This document shows, in pieces, positions 50,701 to 63,187 of a stretch of DNA of 64,000 bases (position 1 is its first letter; each line of letters begins with the position of its first letter). A program made the translations under genes and the position numbers. Origin of the DNA: Rhabdornis inornatus (lineage: Eukaryota; Chordata; Aves; Passeriformes; Rhabdornithidae); assembly GCA_013397075.1 (NCBI GenBank), contig VWZS01008816.1, forward strand, positions 2,163,621 to 2,227,620. The letters run 5' to 3'. Below the pieces are notes generated by a model. That model did not search any database. It was not told where the DNA came from and worked only from the letters and a program-made list of their open reading frames with translations.

Positions 50701-53700
50701 GAACCCAAAGTACTGCAGCATGGAAAGTGGGCACACCAAAATGGTAGCATATCACTTGCTGTCAGGAGAAGAAAATAAATTCTAGACAACTTCATTTACT
50801 AACAGAATTGTAGCCTCAGTAAAATTGAAAACCACTGAAATAGCTGGTTAAACAGCTAGTTCTACTGAATTATAATGAGTATGAAGTCAGCCTCAAAATT
50901 GCAACCCTTAAATACTATTAAAATATCAGTTATCATGCTAGTCGATTTTTTGATTGTATGACTCAGTCAATATCAATAATATTCAACACATTTCATTTAT
51001 CATTTTTCAATAGTGATATTCAAATATGGATAGAAATATTTAATACTAATGCCTGTGTGGTAAGTCTTGTCCACTGACATTGTAAAATAGGGCTGAGAAA
51101 TACTTTAAATTTTGAGTAGAGCATAAGAAAACATCTATTTAAAAAATGGGTGGACTTCCCCTTGCTAATGTCAGTAGACTCAAACAACTCATTTTTATCT
51201 ATATCATCCTCTAGAAAATTGAGATATAATTTAACATCCTCATATATTACAACAGGACATTTTAAATAGGTTATAAAGTAAAAAATAGTTATAGCATAAG
51301 GCAAAGATTTTTCAGAGGTACAGTGGGTATTAGAACACTTGTTACCTCCGTGTACCTCCACGACCTATATTAATTTATCTTCCCAAGCCTATGGAGTTCA
51401 GAGCTTATTTTTGTTATTTGTGTCAATGATAGACCACTCAACAAATGCTAGATGGATAAGCTCAATATTCTAACACAGCATAAATACTGTTTTCTTTGAA
51501 TAAGGGTCTAGATCAAGGACTGAAACTACAGGTGAGCCAAAGTCTGCTATCTCAGCACACCTAGTCTATAAAACCTAAGCTACATAACAAGCAAAGTCAT
51601 ACAGAAAAACTGAACCTTTCATCTACTACATTCTCAGAAAAAAAAACAGCAAATGAGAATAAAGAGTGGGAGAAAAAATATATTCTATGATGTATCCTTA
51701 GAGTAAGTGAAGTTAACAGGGCCTCAATTAATTCTTCCACTAAGTAGTCTCCCTGCACCTCTCAAGGACAGGGGTGCACATGACTGCTCTGTGGATACAC
51801 TGCTAAGCTGTCAGAAAGCCATGATTCCCAGCTGCCTGGATAACAGAGTTGGTGGAAACATGCTGTGGCTCTTTCTGGCTCTGTGTGCAAACTCCCTTCA
51901 GAAGTCACTGGCTGTAACTGGGTCACTGTGGCATTGTCAGCAACTATTACTATCCAGAAATCCATTCCCCTGGGTGTCTCCAACAAGACCTTTTCTTTGC
52001 CCCAACAATCTCCTGCTTAGTACTTTTGTGTAGACTCGGTCCAAATGGAGTAGCTCCCACATTTTACTTATGTCACCACATTTCAAATCTCATGCTCAGT
52101 TTATGAAGCTCTATCAAGTGTAGTTTCCTCCAGTGTAAGGGTAAGGAGTTCCACTGAGACTGTGCTGTTGTTCACATCAGTTACTAATTGAGAAAAATGC
52201 CACATCACAATGTTGTCAGTATTGTCAATATTTTCAGAAAAAAAAATTAAAAAATTAGTTTTTTACCATGTTTTTCCAGAGTGTTCAGATTTGTGTCCAA
52301 GTAGAATCACTGTTTAAATTAGCTCACTCCTCAGTCTTTTCCTGTTACTATTTCCTGGAAGGTTACAGACAGTATTATTACACTTTCTAAATCAATAATA
52401 TGGCAGAACTGCTCTCTCGAAACTCAAAACATACTTTCTGCAGCTAAGAATAATATCATGTTGTTTCTTTCATATTTATGCCCATGAGGTTTACTGAAGC
52501 GCACTTGAATTAATAGGAAATTTCATCCATTGTAAAATGTTGCCAATAAATGGATTGTCTTGTAACTGATACAGCTCAGGTGTAAAAAACGAGTTATAAT
52601 TTCAGTATACTGCAACTCAACCATCAATGTCTATTTTTAAAATCTCTGTGTGATGTGGATTATTACTGTAATCATTTTGTCTTTAGCTATATTTAGCTAA
52701 GAGTTAAAGACAGCATGGGTGTCTCATCTCTAGCCAATCTATACAACTACCTATTCATTTATATATTGTATTTTTTGATTCAGTTAAAAATGAGAGCATT
52801 TGAACTAATTATTTATTTATATAGAGGTTAAAAATCAACAGTAAATTAAAATTGACAAAAATGTAAAACCACTTTAGAGTACGGACTACAAATGGGAAGT
52901 CATGGGTGATTTCAAGCTTCTGAAGAAATACTTTCATGAGAACAAGATTGATTCTTACTGAAGAATGTAAAAAATACTGTTTTTAAGCAAGCTCTTGTGA
53001 TAATAAAAGATAATAGATCAAAGACAAATGATTCAGAAATTATTCAACCTGTCACAGCTCAAAGTTGTTTCAATGCAACGTATTCAAAAACTGCAGCAAA
53101 TCTTCCTGTTTTAATTGGAACTTGAATCACCTTGACCTTTCTTAGCACAGAGCAGAGTGCCCCTCTGAACCAACGGCAGCATCTGCATCCTCATTCCATT
53201 TTAATCAGAGCTCAATTTGGATTTCTATGTCTCGGCAATCAGTGCATTGCAGAGCAAGGAAACTGCAGAAATAAATGAGATGTTGCCTTGTTCCAGTTGA
53301 TTAAAACATGATTCAAGGTGACTTTTAGGTGACACTACAAGTTGTCAGAGCAGCAGTGTACTTTTCTTTATGATGGAAAAAAAATGTGTGAGGGATGTTT
53401 ATTTCCCCTCTCTGAGATAAGTGACAGAATTGAAATGAGAGCACTGGTGTGTCCATGAAAATATATCAGTGTTTAAAGAATCCTATTATTAGACACAGTG
53501 GAAACTACATCTTGGATAAGCCTCCCATACTGTGGGTAATTATCACAAGCCAGAATGCTAATTGCTTTTCAATCTGCTCTGTGCCTCCGATGAGTCTTGT
53601 TGAGGGCTACTGGGGCTGTACCAGACACTAACACTTAATGAGACCAAGTTTATCAAAGTACAGCATCAGCTATTACCAAGTGAAGAACAGAAAAAATAGG

Positions 53701-56491
53701 CCTTAAAATGAAAAGAAGAAAAAAAGAGAGATGAAACTGTGGGACAACAGGAAGAATTAAACTAAAAACATTTTAGTTATAATTTATTTTCTGGTGTTAA
53801 GTAATTACATCTTCATCACAGATAAAACTATATAAGTTTTCATGTCATGGTTTGGTTACTTGGAAAGGTGAGTATTTGTTCCGTATTTTAAAAAGTTGGC
53901 CTGTTTACACAAGAGAAATTAGGAATAATAAAGCATTTTTCCTTTCAGTTCTGACTATTATGGTTAAGAACAATTAAGGGTGGGTGTCTACATATATTTT
54001 TTCACTTTCTTGTGTAAAGTGACCAAAAACAATTAAATTGGAAGCCATCTTCTGGATAATATACCATGTCTTTGAAGGTAGATTTCAGTTTACACTGAAC
54101 TCCAGAAAACATGTAGGCAATGAGCATTTTCCAGAAAGCCAACCCAGTAAAAAATTACCATTTGGAAGAATGGAACATTCCCACATTTCTCTGTTTTACA
54201 ATATTTTTTATCCTATAATTAGGTCTTTTTCATGAACTCAAGCAAGGAACTAGGTAGGCAATTACCACAGAAAGCATTCAAGGTATTGTTAAATCATGGT
54301 AAGATGTACTGACTGCTTTAAGGACACAATAGTGAAGTCACCAAAGTTCTACTGAAAAACTTCAGGAAAGGGAAAAAAAAACCCAGCATCCATTATATGA
54401 TATATATATAATGTTGATGTAATTATTTTTTCTTATTGTCTCTAAATTAGAGATTAGAAAAGCAGGTGAAGTAAGGTATGCATCTCTAAAGCAGAGAAAT
54501 AAGTGTTTGACTTTAGTTCTGCCAGTTCTCAGTGCTGACAATTTCAATTGCAGAGGTCAAAAGAGCAGCACCAGAGAACACAAGTTAGACCACTAAGTTA
54601 AGGATCTCAACAGCAGTGACACTGGTCACAGCGGCTGTGAAGATGAAAACAAATGTGAGTAGATAAGTGAGCAGATTATATCACAAAATTGCACATGTCA
54701 GTATTTCTGTACGTGTGTGTATTGACTCACCTTAGAAAATACTTTGCCATTCTTGTCGTTATTTAAAAGAGTAAAACAGACTACTGTAAAATAATGATTT
54801 TAAACCTATTTTTCACACACTCTAGCCCTACCAGTTCACATAGCTGATGAAGTCGAGCTAGCCTATTGTTAATAGGCTGCTTTGAGTCTTCATCTCTCAG
54901 CACTTCAAAAGAAAAAGCTTTCAAGTCTAATTCAAGATAAACAGATAAATCACAGAACACAGATTTACATATAAGAAAAAAGTGTTAAATTCTTCATCTT
55001 GTTGAATTCTGTTTCTCTTGTAATCATAATTATTATTACATAGTATTATAGTCCCTGACCTCTGCCTCTCATGATAGGTGCAAACTTTATTTCTAATAAA
55101 GATTTTTAATACTTGAATCATTGCCTTAACCTTACATTACTCCATCTCTAGGGCAATCTCATCTTCCCTCAGAAAAAGTGACCTACTTCTAAGATGAAAT
55201 CTAACAATTGGGTTATTCAGTGACAATACTGATTTTCTTTTCTTTTGATTTTCCTGTGAACAGACTATTTGTCTTAAAACTGACTTGCCCTCATTTTCTA
55301 ACACTTTTTAGTCAAGTAAACTCTTGACAGCTTGTCTTAATATCAAGCATTATTGCAAATAAGATAAATATGCCTCAGCAGTGACTATAACATTATTCTC
55401 TGAATTCTCAGTACAATCAGTCAACAAAAATATTCCATTTCATACATCATTTACCACTTCTATAGGAATTGCAGAAGATGCTGCAAATGAATTCTAAAGT
55501 GAAAGTTTAGAAGCAGCAGTGGATGCATGATGCATGTGTAAGATTACCTTCTACCAGTCCTTTCTACCTCTCCTCATCGTGATCCATACACGATGGGATT
55601 AAACTTTGGAATGAAAACTACAGAAAAGCCATTGAAAGGAGAAAGAAAACATTCAGAGATAAAAGCTGGCACGTGGTAGATCTTCATCCACTGTATGGAC
55701 CAACTCTTATTCATGAGAGCATGGCATTAATTCGTTAAAGCAGCACTTAAAAAAGCAGCATTTTAAAAAGAGGGTGAGGGGGAAAAGAAAGGATGAAATA
55801 AGGCAGGTTTTCTCTATAGCTGGTATAAACACTGCAATAAAGGTATGACTTTACCCACAGTATTATCTCCTGCTGAGTCATTTTCTTTCCCCATTTTATT
55901 AGTGTATGAAATAGAAGGGAGCACCAGTATAGCTGTAAGATGACAGAGAGACCTTTAAAGGCAGGTAACACTGCAAAAGGAATCTCTGAAGCCCAGAAAG
56001 TATCTTCCCAATGAATTAATCTCAGTCTCATGTGAGCTGTTTCTACTTTCTTAGATGTGCTGACCATGGTACCAGGAAGAGATTAATCTGCTCAAAATGG
56101 AAACCAGTCAAAAGAAAAAAACAGTTTTTCCTATGAGTCCTGTGTTCCTCTCCTATTTTCCAAGCAAAATTTTAAACAGAAGTGAGCCTGTGGTTTGGGG
56201 TTGTTTGTTCATTTGTTTTTTTTGGGAGGGGCTGTTTATTTTGTGGAGGGGTTTATTTTTTAAATATATATCAAGTGATGATTATCTGGGAAAATTACAA
56301 TTCAGCAGAATTCTGAAGGCATATTTTCTTTTATTAGACACTTGTACACATTTATCTTTGAAATGCTTATATTACCACCTAACAATTATAGCAGGATTTT
56401 GTTGGACTTGGGTTTTGAGGGTTTGGGTTTTTTGACATCTAAATGTTCTGGGCAATCTAAATGTTTTGGTAGTTATAGTAGCAGCTCTGGC
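47765..56491. other. Long AT-rich unique stretch, no recognised gene
   Basis: About 8.7 kb without an identified retroelement. A 139-codon plus-strand frame (48666-49085) and a 108-codon frame (51707-52033) have no recognisable domains. The interval at about 53040-53640 lacks simple sequence and looks like candidate conserved non-coding DNA. G/T-rich low complexity lies at about 56190-56265. Confidence 0.5.
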
Positions 56492-56640
56492 TTGTGTTGT
56501 GGACTAGTGTCCAAATGTAGGCAGCTCAGCATCACCCAGCTGCTCACTCACTGCCTCTCAGTAGGATGGTAAACAGAATGGAAAGGGTAAAAGGAGAAAA
56601 ATTCACAGCTTGAGATAAACATTTTAATAGGTAAAGCATC
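56492..56640 (-). mobile_element. ERVL-type LTR, 3' end fragment
   Basis: It reads gtgttgtggactagtgtcca, then gcagctcagcatcacccagc, 'gctcactcactgcctctcag' and 'gagataaacattttaatagg'. This parallels the left (antisense 3') end of the copies at 37073 and 24777. Only about 150 bases remain; the TATA and 5' end are missing. Confidence 0.65.
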
Positions 56641-59600
56641 TTTAAGAATACACAGAAGGTTTTCCCAACTTTTCTCTTTTCAGTTATCTGCTAAATACAT
56701 TATGTTATTATGATCCTTTGCTTAAGGAAGGCAGTGATTTTAGGATCAGGGATTGGACTCTATTATGATGATCAAATCTACCAGATTCAAGTTAAACTCT
56801 GTAGTAAGGGGCCACATAGCCCACTGCAATTAATTAGAGTAGTTCAGTGTAATTCAACAGAGCACACAGGGCTTTATATATAACTAATATTGTGGAATTC
56901 TTAACTCATAAAATCCCAAGTTACATCTAAATATTTATTCTGCATTTTAAAAGTGAGAAATTAAGAAATAATATGGACAAGCATAAACAACAATCAAGGT
57001 TAAAAGAATAGAAAAGTGAAGGGCAGAGTAAGCTAGCACAACTTTGAACTTTATAGGTCATGAAATCGTTGCTGCTTTCAGAAATGATAACATTTTGAAA
57101 TGGAAGATTGTATCTCTTTTTACACTTTGCTTTTTTAATTCTCCCCAGTGTCCAAGTTTACAAAGGTTAGATGCCAGTATAATCTAGAATAAGACCATCT
57201 GTGACTGATTTTGAAAGGTTACTGAGAGGGAAATAGGATGTGTGAGAAGCCTCAGGGAATGCAGCTGACTCCTATTGTTTTCTAATAGATCTGATATTCC
57301 AATGAAAGACAAAATTACTGAATTCTTGCTTGGATTTCCAGACAACATATCAAGATACCTAAGCAGTCAAATTAAGAACATATTTTACTACCTTCTTCCA
57401 CCTAATATTATGACAAATTGTTGTCAAAATCTGATGCTTGTCAGAGATGTTGTGAGCGCTACCTGCATATCATAAACAAAATCAAACAAATAACACACAT
57501 TTATTCGTTATAACCACTAAAAACTATCCAACCTTCACAAGTCCTGCTTAATAAAATAGACAGACTATTGCAGTAGAGAAGAAAGGCCAAAATTAACATT
57601 CATCATAATATTTCTGCAATTTTCTGCCCGTCTATCATCAGGTCACACCAATAATCAGGGTTAACCTGAGGAAAAGAAAATGTTATCCAGTCTGAAATGG
57701 CATAGTCTAGTCCTATAAAGGGCTTTGAATATTAAAGGGATGATTCTCCCCAGGGTCCCTGGAGAGACACCAAAGCACAGTAAAAAGAACTTCATCCACC
57801 ATAGAAACACTACTTGTTAAAAAATGGGGATGTGGTGCTTTCTACCCAGCAGTTTCCTAGGAATGCATATTATTCAATATGCAAGGTATGAATCAAGGAA
57901 ATCAAATTTAGTATATTTGGACTTCAGGAGTCTAATATTGTGCAATGATAGGATTGGGAGAAAATTTTCAGATTAATAATTTTTTTGCCCAAAATGAAAG
58001 TTATCTGAACTGTTTCTGAGACAGTGACTGACTCACAGAAGAAATACAGATGTAAACTATCTGCAAATGATACATTTCATTTGGGTGAATTCTGATAATC
58101 TGTGTGATTTAAAGAAAAGGAAAAATGAAGGTCAAGGGTTTTGTTGTTTTAGTTTTTCTTTTTTTTTTTTTTTAATTTCAGCTTCCAAACCAGCCAACTG
58201 TCTGTACAAGCACAGTCTAAAATCTGTTAATAACAGATATCAAAAAAACCTTGTGCAGTCTAGACTAGCAGCATGTAATTGCCATACAGAAACAGGAGGG
58301 TTTTGATGTAGCAATCTTGTGACAAATGGCTTCTTGCCTTCAAATACCATGATCTCCACCCTCCCCTTCATTCGGTTTTGGGGAAACTGCAGATTCTAGT
58401 ATGACTTTGTGAAAACTAGGATAAGATATACCTACACTTGGTCTAAGGGACAAACAGGAATGCCATCTGTACAGAGAGCCCAGGAACTTGCATTCTTTTA
58501 CCTTATCTCTCAATAGTTTTCTATAAAACAGGAACAATAAACAGGAAGAGGACTGACTTCAAGAGTGAGAAATACTGCCTACAATGAAGTGTTCTGCTCC
58601 TTCATGCAAGCGCCTGCAGAGAGATCACAGGTAATTTTGAAACTCATAGTTTTTAAAGTTGAAAAAATACTTTCTCTGCAGCATCTTTTCTCCTCATAAG
58701 GGAAAACACATTTTAGTAAAATTTTGAAATAGAGAAACCCTTAATGATAACTATTGAATTTGATATACCATACGAAGTGTTAGCTTTAAATCTCAAGTAT
58801 CAATTTGGCTGGAAAAAAAGTTGATGGTTCTTCAGGAATCCAGATTCATGTTAACTTCTTGATCTAAATTACCTTTTCATAACTTATACAAATTTTCATA
58901 ATTACTTAGATATGCATTTGTATCTATTCTGGACATCTAATAGTCTAGACTGGTTATGTCAAGCTCCTCTCATCAAGTTCCTCTTACAACTGTACCAAAG
59001 TGCTTCTTGCAAATAGTCCAGCAGAGAATGAAATCCCCACATGTTTAATTCCTAATCATTAAAAGTAAATTATTTATATTCACCATTTTGAATTATTTTA
59101 GATAATGCATGACTTTGAAAAAGGCAGGAACTTAGTGTTATTATCCATTATTAGATAAGGAACTTAGAAGCATGGAAATAAAGTTGCAGTCTATTTTCAT
59201 GCAGTTTCTTTATCAAAATAACCATATATGGGGTTTCACTTTCTGTCTGTCATTTCAGCAACAAACCATTTTACTTACAGTTATTTTGGGATTTTATATT
59301 TGGCTCAGAGGAAGAGAAACATCCTAAAGGGTGAAGACATACATCATTTGTCCTCCTGAAAGCTGAACTGCCTCCACAGTTCCAAAACCAGAGAGACAGC
59401 AGTTTAAAGAGCAAGCAACTGAATCACTGGTTTCTCTGACTCCTTCAAACATATTGTGAGTGGCCATGCTGCTTGTGTTGAGAAATTCTTTAAATTTGGA
59501 CATATTTTCTAACCAGGTTATTTGGTGAGATTAAATAAAACCCCCAGTCAGCTAATTGTTTTTCAGTTAGCTTGACTTATACCAACATATACCAGCTAGT

Positions 59601-61959
59601 AAGGCAATTTGTTAAGGCTGACTAATCATACAGGAAGGTTGTAGCAAGTAGCAGTCTTAACAGTAGTAGAGGAAAAATTATCATAGTTCTCTTTAAATAT
59701 AAGAGGTAAAAAGGAACAATCACCTTGTCTTTATTAATAGCATTTTTTAAAAAAGTCTTGTTTTGCAGTAATGTCTATAACAGAAGTCTTAAACAGGTTT
59801 CCAGATAGCACATGGTTAAGTAATACCATCTTAAGCAGGTCACAGAAAGCTTTTTTTGGGAGGTGAGGGTTCAGAATCCATCTCTTTCTTGAATCTGTGC
59901 TGATACAAAGAGAGAGAACGAAATGAAATAAAGAAGTATGCTTCAGCACAGTGTGCCAGTATAGGGAATTTACTTTTCTACTGAGAAGTAATTTTTATTT
60001 TTGTTCAGTACAGAAATCCAGGACATACTGCCAAAGTCAGGACCGTGCTAAAACCAAGCTGGATGCAAGCCTGAATGATACAGAAAGTTCAAATTTCAGA
60101 GAAAAAAAAAAAGTAAGTTTTCTGCCTAAAGCGCCTGTGACTCTATATTCCAGATGCTTTAAATGGTGATATAAAACCACTGCACCTAAGCAATACATTT
60201 TCCCTGCAATAATATGAACTCGGAGCTGCAGACATCTTTCTCAATTTGCCTTTTTCTACAACTTCTAAAGCATCTTTTGGGTTTTCCATGTGAAAGTATG
60301 CTTCTGCTAAAGGACTTAGTGATTAAACTTATCAAATTCTGGTATCTGATTTCAGAATTTCAGAGGCATAGCTTTTAATACACATCTCATTTTCTCCATT
60401 GAACATGCCATTAAGCAACAAAGCAGAGAACTTTTCCCCCTTAGTTTGTTTTTTAAAAGATAATTATTTTATATTTTATGAACTGCCAATTATAGATGTG
60501 AAATTTTAAGAGTCTCTGTTTACACCCTTGAGATACCTTGTCATTTATTCATATTAAGAGTGTGGTAGTAGAGGAGAGTGTATGAGGAAAAAAAAAACTT
60601 TACTGAAAAGAACATTTACACTAAAAATATCTAATAAAGATACAAGATATGCTGCACTTCAGGTGTTTTCTGGAATCACATGCAGAAGTGAAGCAGTAAC
60701 AACTAAGGCCATCTATTTGAAAGAAGTAAAGACCAGAAGTATGCACCGTGTCTTCCTAGAGATAGAAAATGCTGCTCCCAACAACACAATGACTTGACAG
60801 GAGATATTATCACAGCCAAAAGATGCAGTGGTCACATATTCATGTGTATATAAAGCATACATTACTCCAGGGTTCTCACTAGCTAAATATTACTTGGTTT
60901 ACTTTTCCTCACCAATAATCAGCAAAGAGAAGTGGCAAGGCTGATTAGCACACTGAAGAAAAGGAGTTTCACCTGATACCATATACTTGTGTTATATCAG
61001 CAAAGTTAATCTAGCTATTGTTTGCTAATAAGCTAGTTTTTTTCATTAAAGTGTTCAAGTAATTTAATTTTATTTTTATTGTGATGTAAACACATGAAGG
61101 ACTGAAGATAAACAGAACTGAAGATAATTTGTAAGTCTAACTTTTCGAGGAACCTGCATGTCTGTAAGGGGTCATCGGATGTGTTGAATATGTATGTAAG
61201 GCAGATAACAGAATAACTCAATCTAAGGGAATATTAGTTAGGCTTTAATTTTAGTTAGGCTTATTCTGCTAATTTGGAAAAAGGTTTATGCAGACCTTAA
61301 TTGTGCAGGTCCCTATTTTAAATGTTTCAAGTAATTAAAAAGTTACCATGATCTGAGATGAACACTACCTAGTGTTTATCGTTTCATAGACTAAAAAAAC
61401 AACTTCAGTTAATGCAGTTATGTAAAAATGAGGATAAGAAATGACATTAACATGCAAAGCTATTAGTTTTTTGATTTAGCTGTTCCACAGCTGCAACAAC
61501 CATGTGTTGATGTGCTATGAAGCTGAAGAAACCTCTACAATTCATTGACAATAATTTATTTAAAAGTACAGAGGATGATTTAGTAAATTTTTTTTACTAT
61601 TTAGGACGTTTTTGGCACAGTTTATAAACTGACTTCCACTGACAGTTAAAGATAGGACATCTGTGTGCCTTCTTTTGATGGTAATTATAAATAAAGTTGC
61701 AGGGAATGGATTCAATTGAAAGGTCCTCTGACATACTGAAGAGTTGTGTGAAAACCCTTAGGTTGTTCCTATGTCATAATATGCATATTCATAAGAAAAA
61801 TAAAATCATCTCATTATACAGAACGTTTGGTTTATTTTTTTATTATTATTGTTTCTTTGAAGCAAAATTCAATGAATTCATAAAAATGGATAGTATGCAT
61901 GAAGTAGTAGAGACAAGGATGTTTTTATATCCAACTTTTTTAGTAATTATTCAAGTTAT
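56641..61959. other. AT-rich unique sequence, one exon-like segment
   Basis: No recognised retroelement. It includes a T-run at about 58148-58164 and the exon-like segment at 60009-60112. Other open frames are short and unrecognised. A short repeated word (tagttaggctt) occurs at about 61228-61262. Confidence 0.5.
60009..60112 (+). other. Exon-like segment with consensus splice sites
   Basis: A pyrimidine-rich acceptor (ttttatttttgttcAG, ending 60008) precedes 104 bases that are open in one frame only and end at a perfect GTAAGT donor (60113-60118). In that frame it would enter after two bases and exit in phase 0, encoding a polar Lys/Ser/Asp-rich peptide (for example SQDRAKTKLDASLNDTESS). 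No neighbouring exon was found and the peptide is not recognised. It could be a real internal exon, a non-coding RNA exon, or chance. Confidence 0.12.
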
Positions 61960-62160
61960 AAGACAGTTTGTTAGGGAAAGTAAAAGTCAAGTGCACAAGT
62001 AAAACAGTGCAAGGAATTCACTCACCAGGCAGGCCTTCAGCCATCCACAGGAGAGCAGGGAGCCATCACACATGAAACAATGACTTGGGAAACAAATGCC
62101 ATCACTTTGAACATCCCCTCCGTGTTATGAGCTGTCCCCAAAATGGTGAGAGCAACCTAG
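61960..62160 (-). mobile_element. ERVL-type LTR, left part of an interrupted copy
   Basis: Text such as agacagtttgttagggaaag, 'ccaggcaggccttcagccat' and 'ccacaggagagcagggagcc' followed by 'catcacacatgaaacaatga' parallels the minus-strand copy at 24777 (there agacagtttaaaaagtaaag and 'ctccaggagagcagggcccc'). The LTR then breaks off after cccctccgtgttatgagctg and appears to resume near 63047. Confidence 0.7.
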
Positions 62161-63046
62161 GTTTTAATAGATCCCTCAGGGTGGATTAAAGCAAAATGAC
62201 ACTGAATGATCACTGTTTGTAAATATATATATGTAGGGCTTATGTTAGAACAATTTGGTACCAATGGGAAGCAGTTATGTAGCCTTTTGGTTATTATTAT
62301 CTATAGCAATATAGCAATACAAAAGATAAAAATATTACCTAGGAAAATGTATAAGGAAGAGAAAGGAAAGAACAGAATAGTAGAAAGATACACAATCACC
62401 ACCCATTGATCTTCTGATGAGACTTGATTGTTGGAGCTTAGCTTTCCCTTGGTCAAAGTGGTGGTCCATTGGGACAGCGTAAGAAGCCCACAAAATACAA
62501 AGTCTGGCAAGTTAAACTACACTCAGGCTAAATTGGGAACAGTCTGGTACCTCCTCTAGGAGCAAGAATCTTTCAGTCCTCTGGTACAAGGCTTCAGAAA
62601 TGAGTCTGGAGGTGCTCTGGAGGCCTTTGATGGTTTTAGACACCTTCTAAATCATGACAGCTGCCTCTCATGTCAGTGCAGTTGAGGCAGTTATGCCCCA
62701 TGAGACCTTCCTTGGGGATAGGAGGGGGGAATTTTACAACTGAGTTGTATAAGGGAGGGCAGTAGGCATGGTAAGAGGCACCATCTTGACTTGCAGGACT
62801 TGCCTGTCATCCACCTCAAAGCCTGGCTTGTAGCCTCGAGGCAATGCCAGTTTACTCCCTCAGTCTTTATGCACTGGCCATTTATGCAGACTGGCCATTA
62901 CACACCCAAAACCTCACCTCCTCCCCCTGGGACGTATAAACCTGGCCTCAGCAAAGTACCCTGGTGCCTCCACAAATAGGCAAATGTTTTGAGACATTAA
63001 ACTTCAGAAACTCTTGTGCTCCTCCATCTCCTTGCTGTGGGTATTG
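62161..63046. mobile_element. Retroelement-derived sequence nested in an LTR
   Basis: This segment separates the two halves of an ERVL-type LTR. Its left part contains 'atcaccacccattgatcttc', 'ttggagcttagctttccctt' and 'ggtcaaagtggtggtccatt', which I recognise as typical of another avian LTR, probably in antisense. Its right part has plus-strand LTR-like order: a GC-rich stretch, a TATA-like gacgtataaacctgg (62931-62945), then attaaacttcagaaactctt. One or two insertions could be involved; their boundaries and families are uncertain. Confidence 0.5.
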
Positions 63047-63187
63047 TGAAGAGCAGAAGCACTGTGTAAGCCCAGTTTAGCAACAACTAGAACATCCCTG
63101 GGTTATCAACGCTGTTTTGGTCGCAAATCCAAAACAGACCACCATAGTAGCTGCTGTGAAGAAAATTAGCTCTCATCCCAGCCAAAG
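63047..63187 (-). mobile_element. ERVL-type LTR, right part of an interrupted copy
   Basis: The phrases gagcagaagcactgtgtaag, 'catccctgggttatcaacgc' and 'gctgctgtgaagaaaattag' plus 'ctctcatcccagccaaag' match the antisense 5' part of the LTR family (compare 25220-25357). It ends a few bases short of the full tgctggttttgg start. Together with 61960-62160 it accounts for one LTR split by about 0.9 kb of other sequence. Confidence 0.78.
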
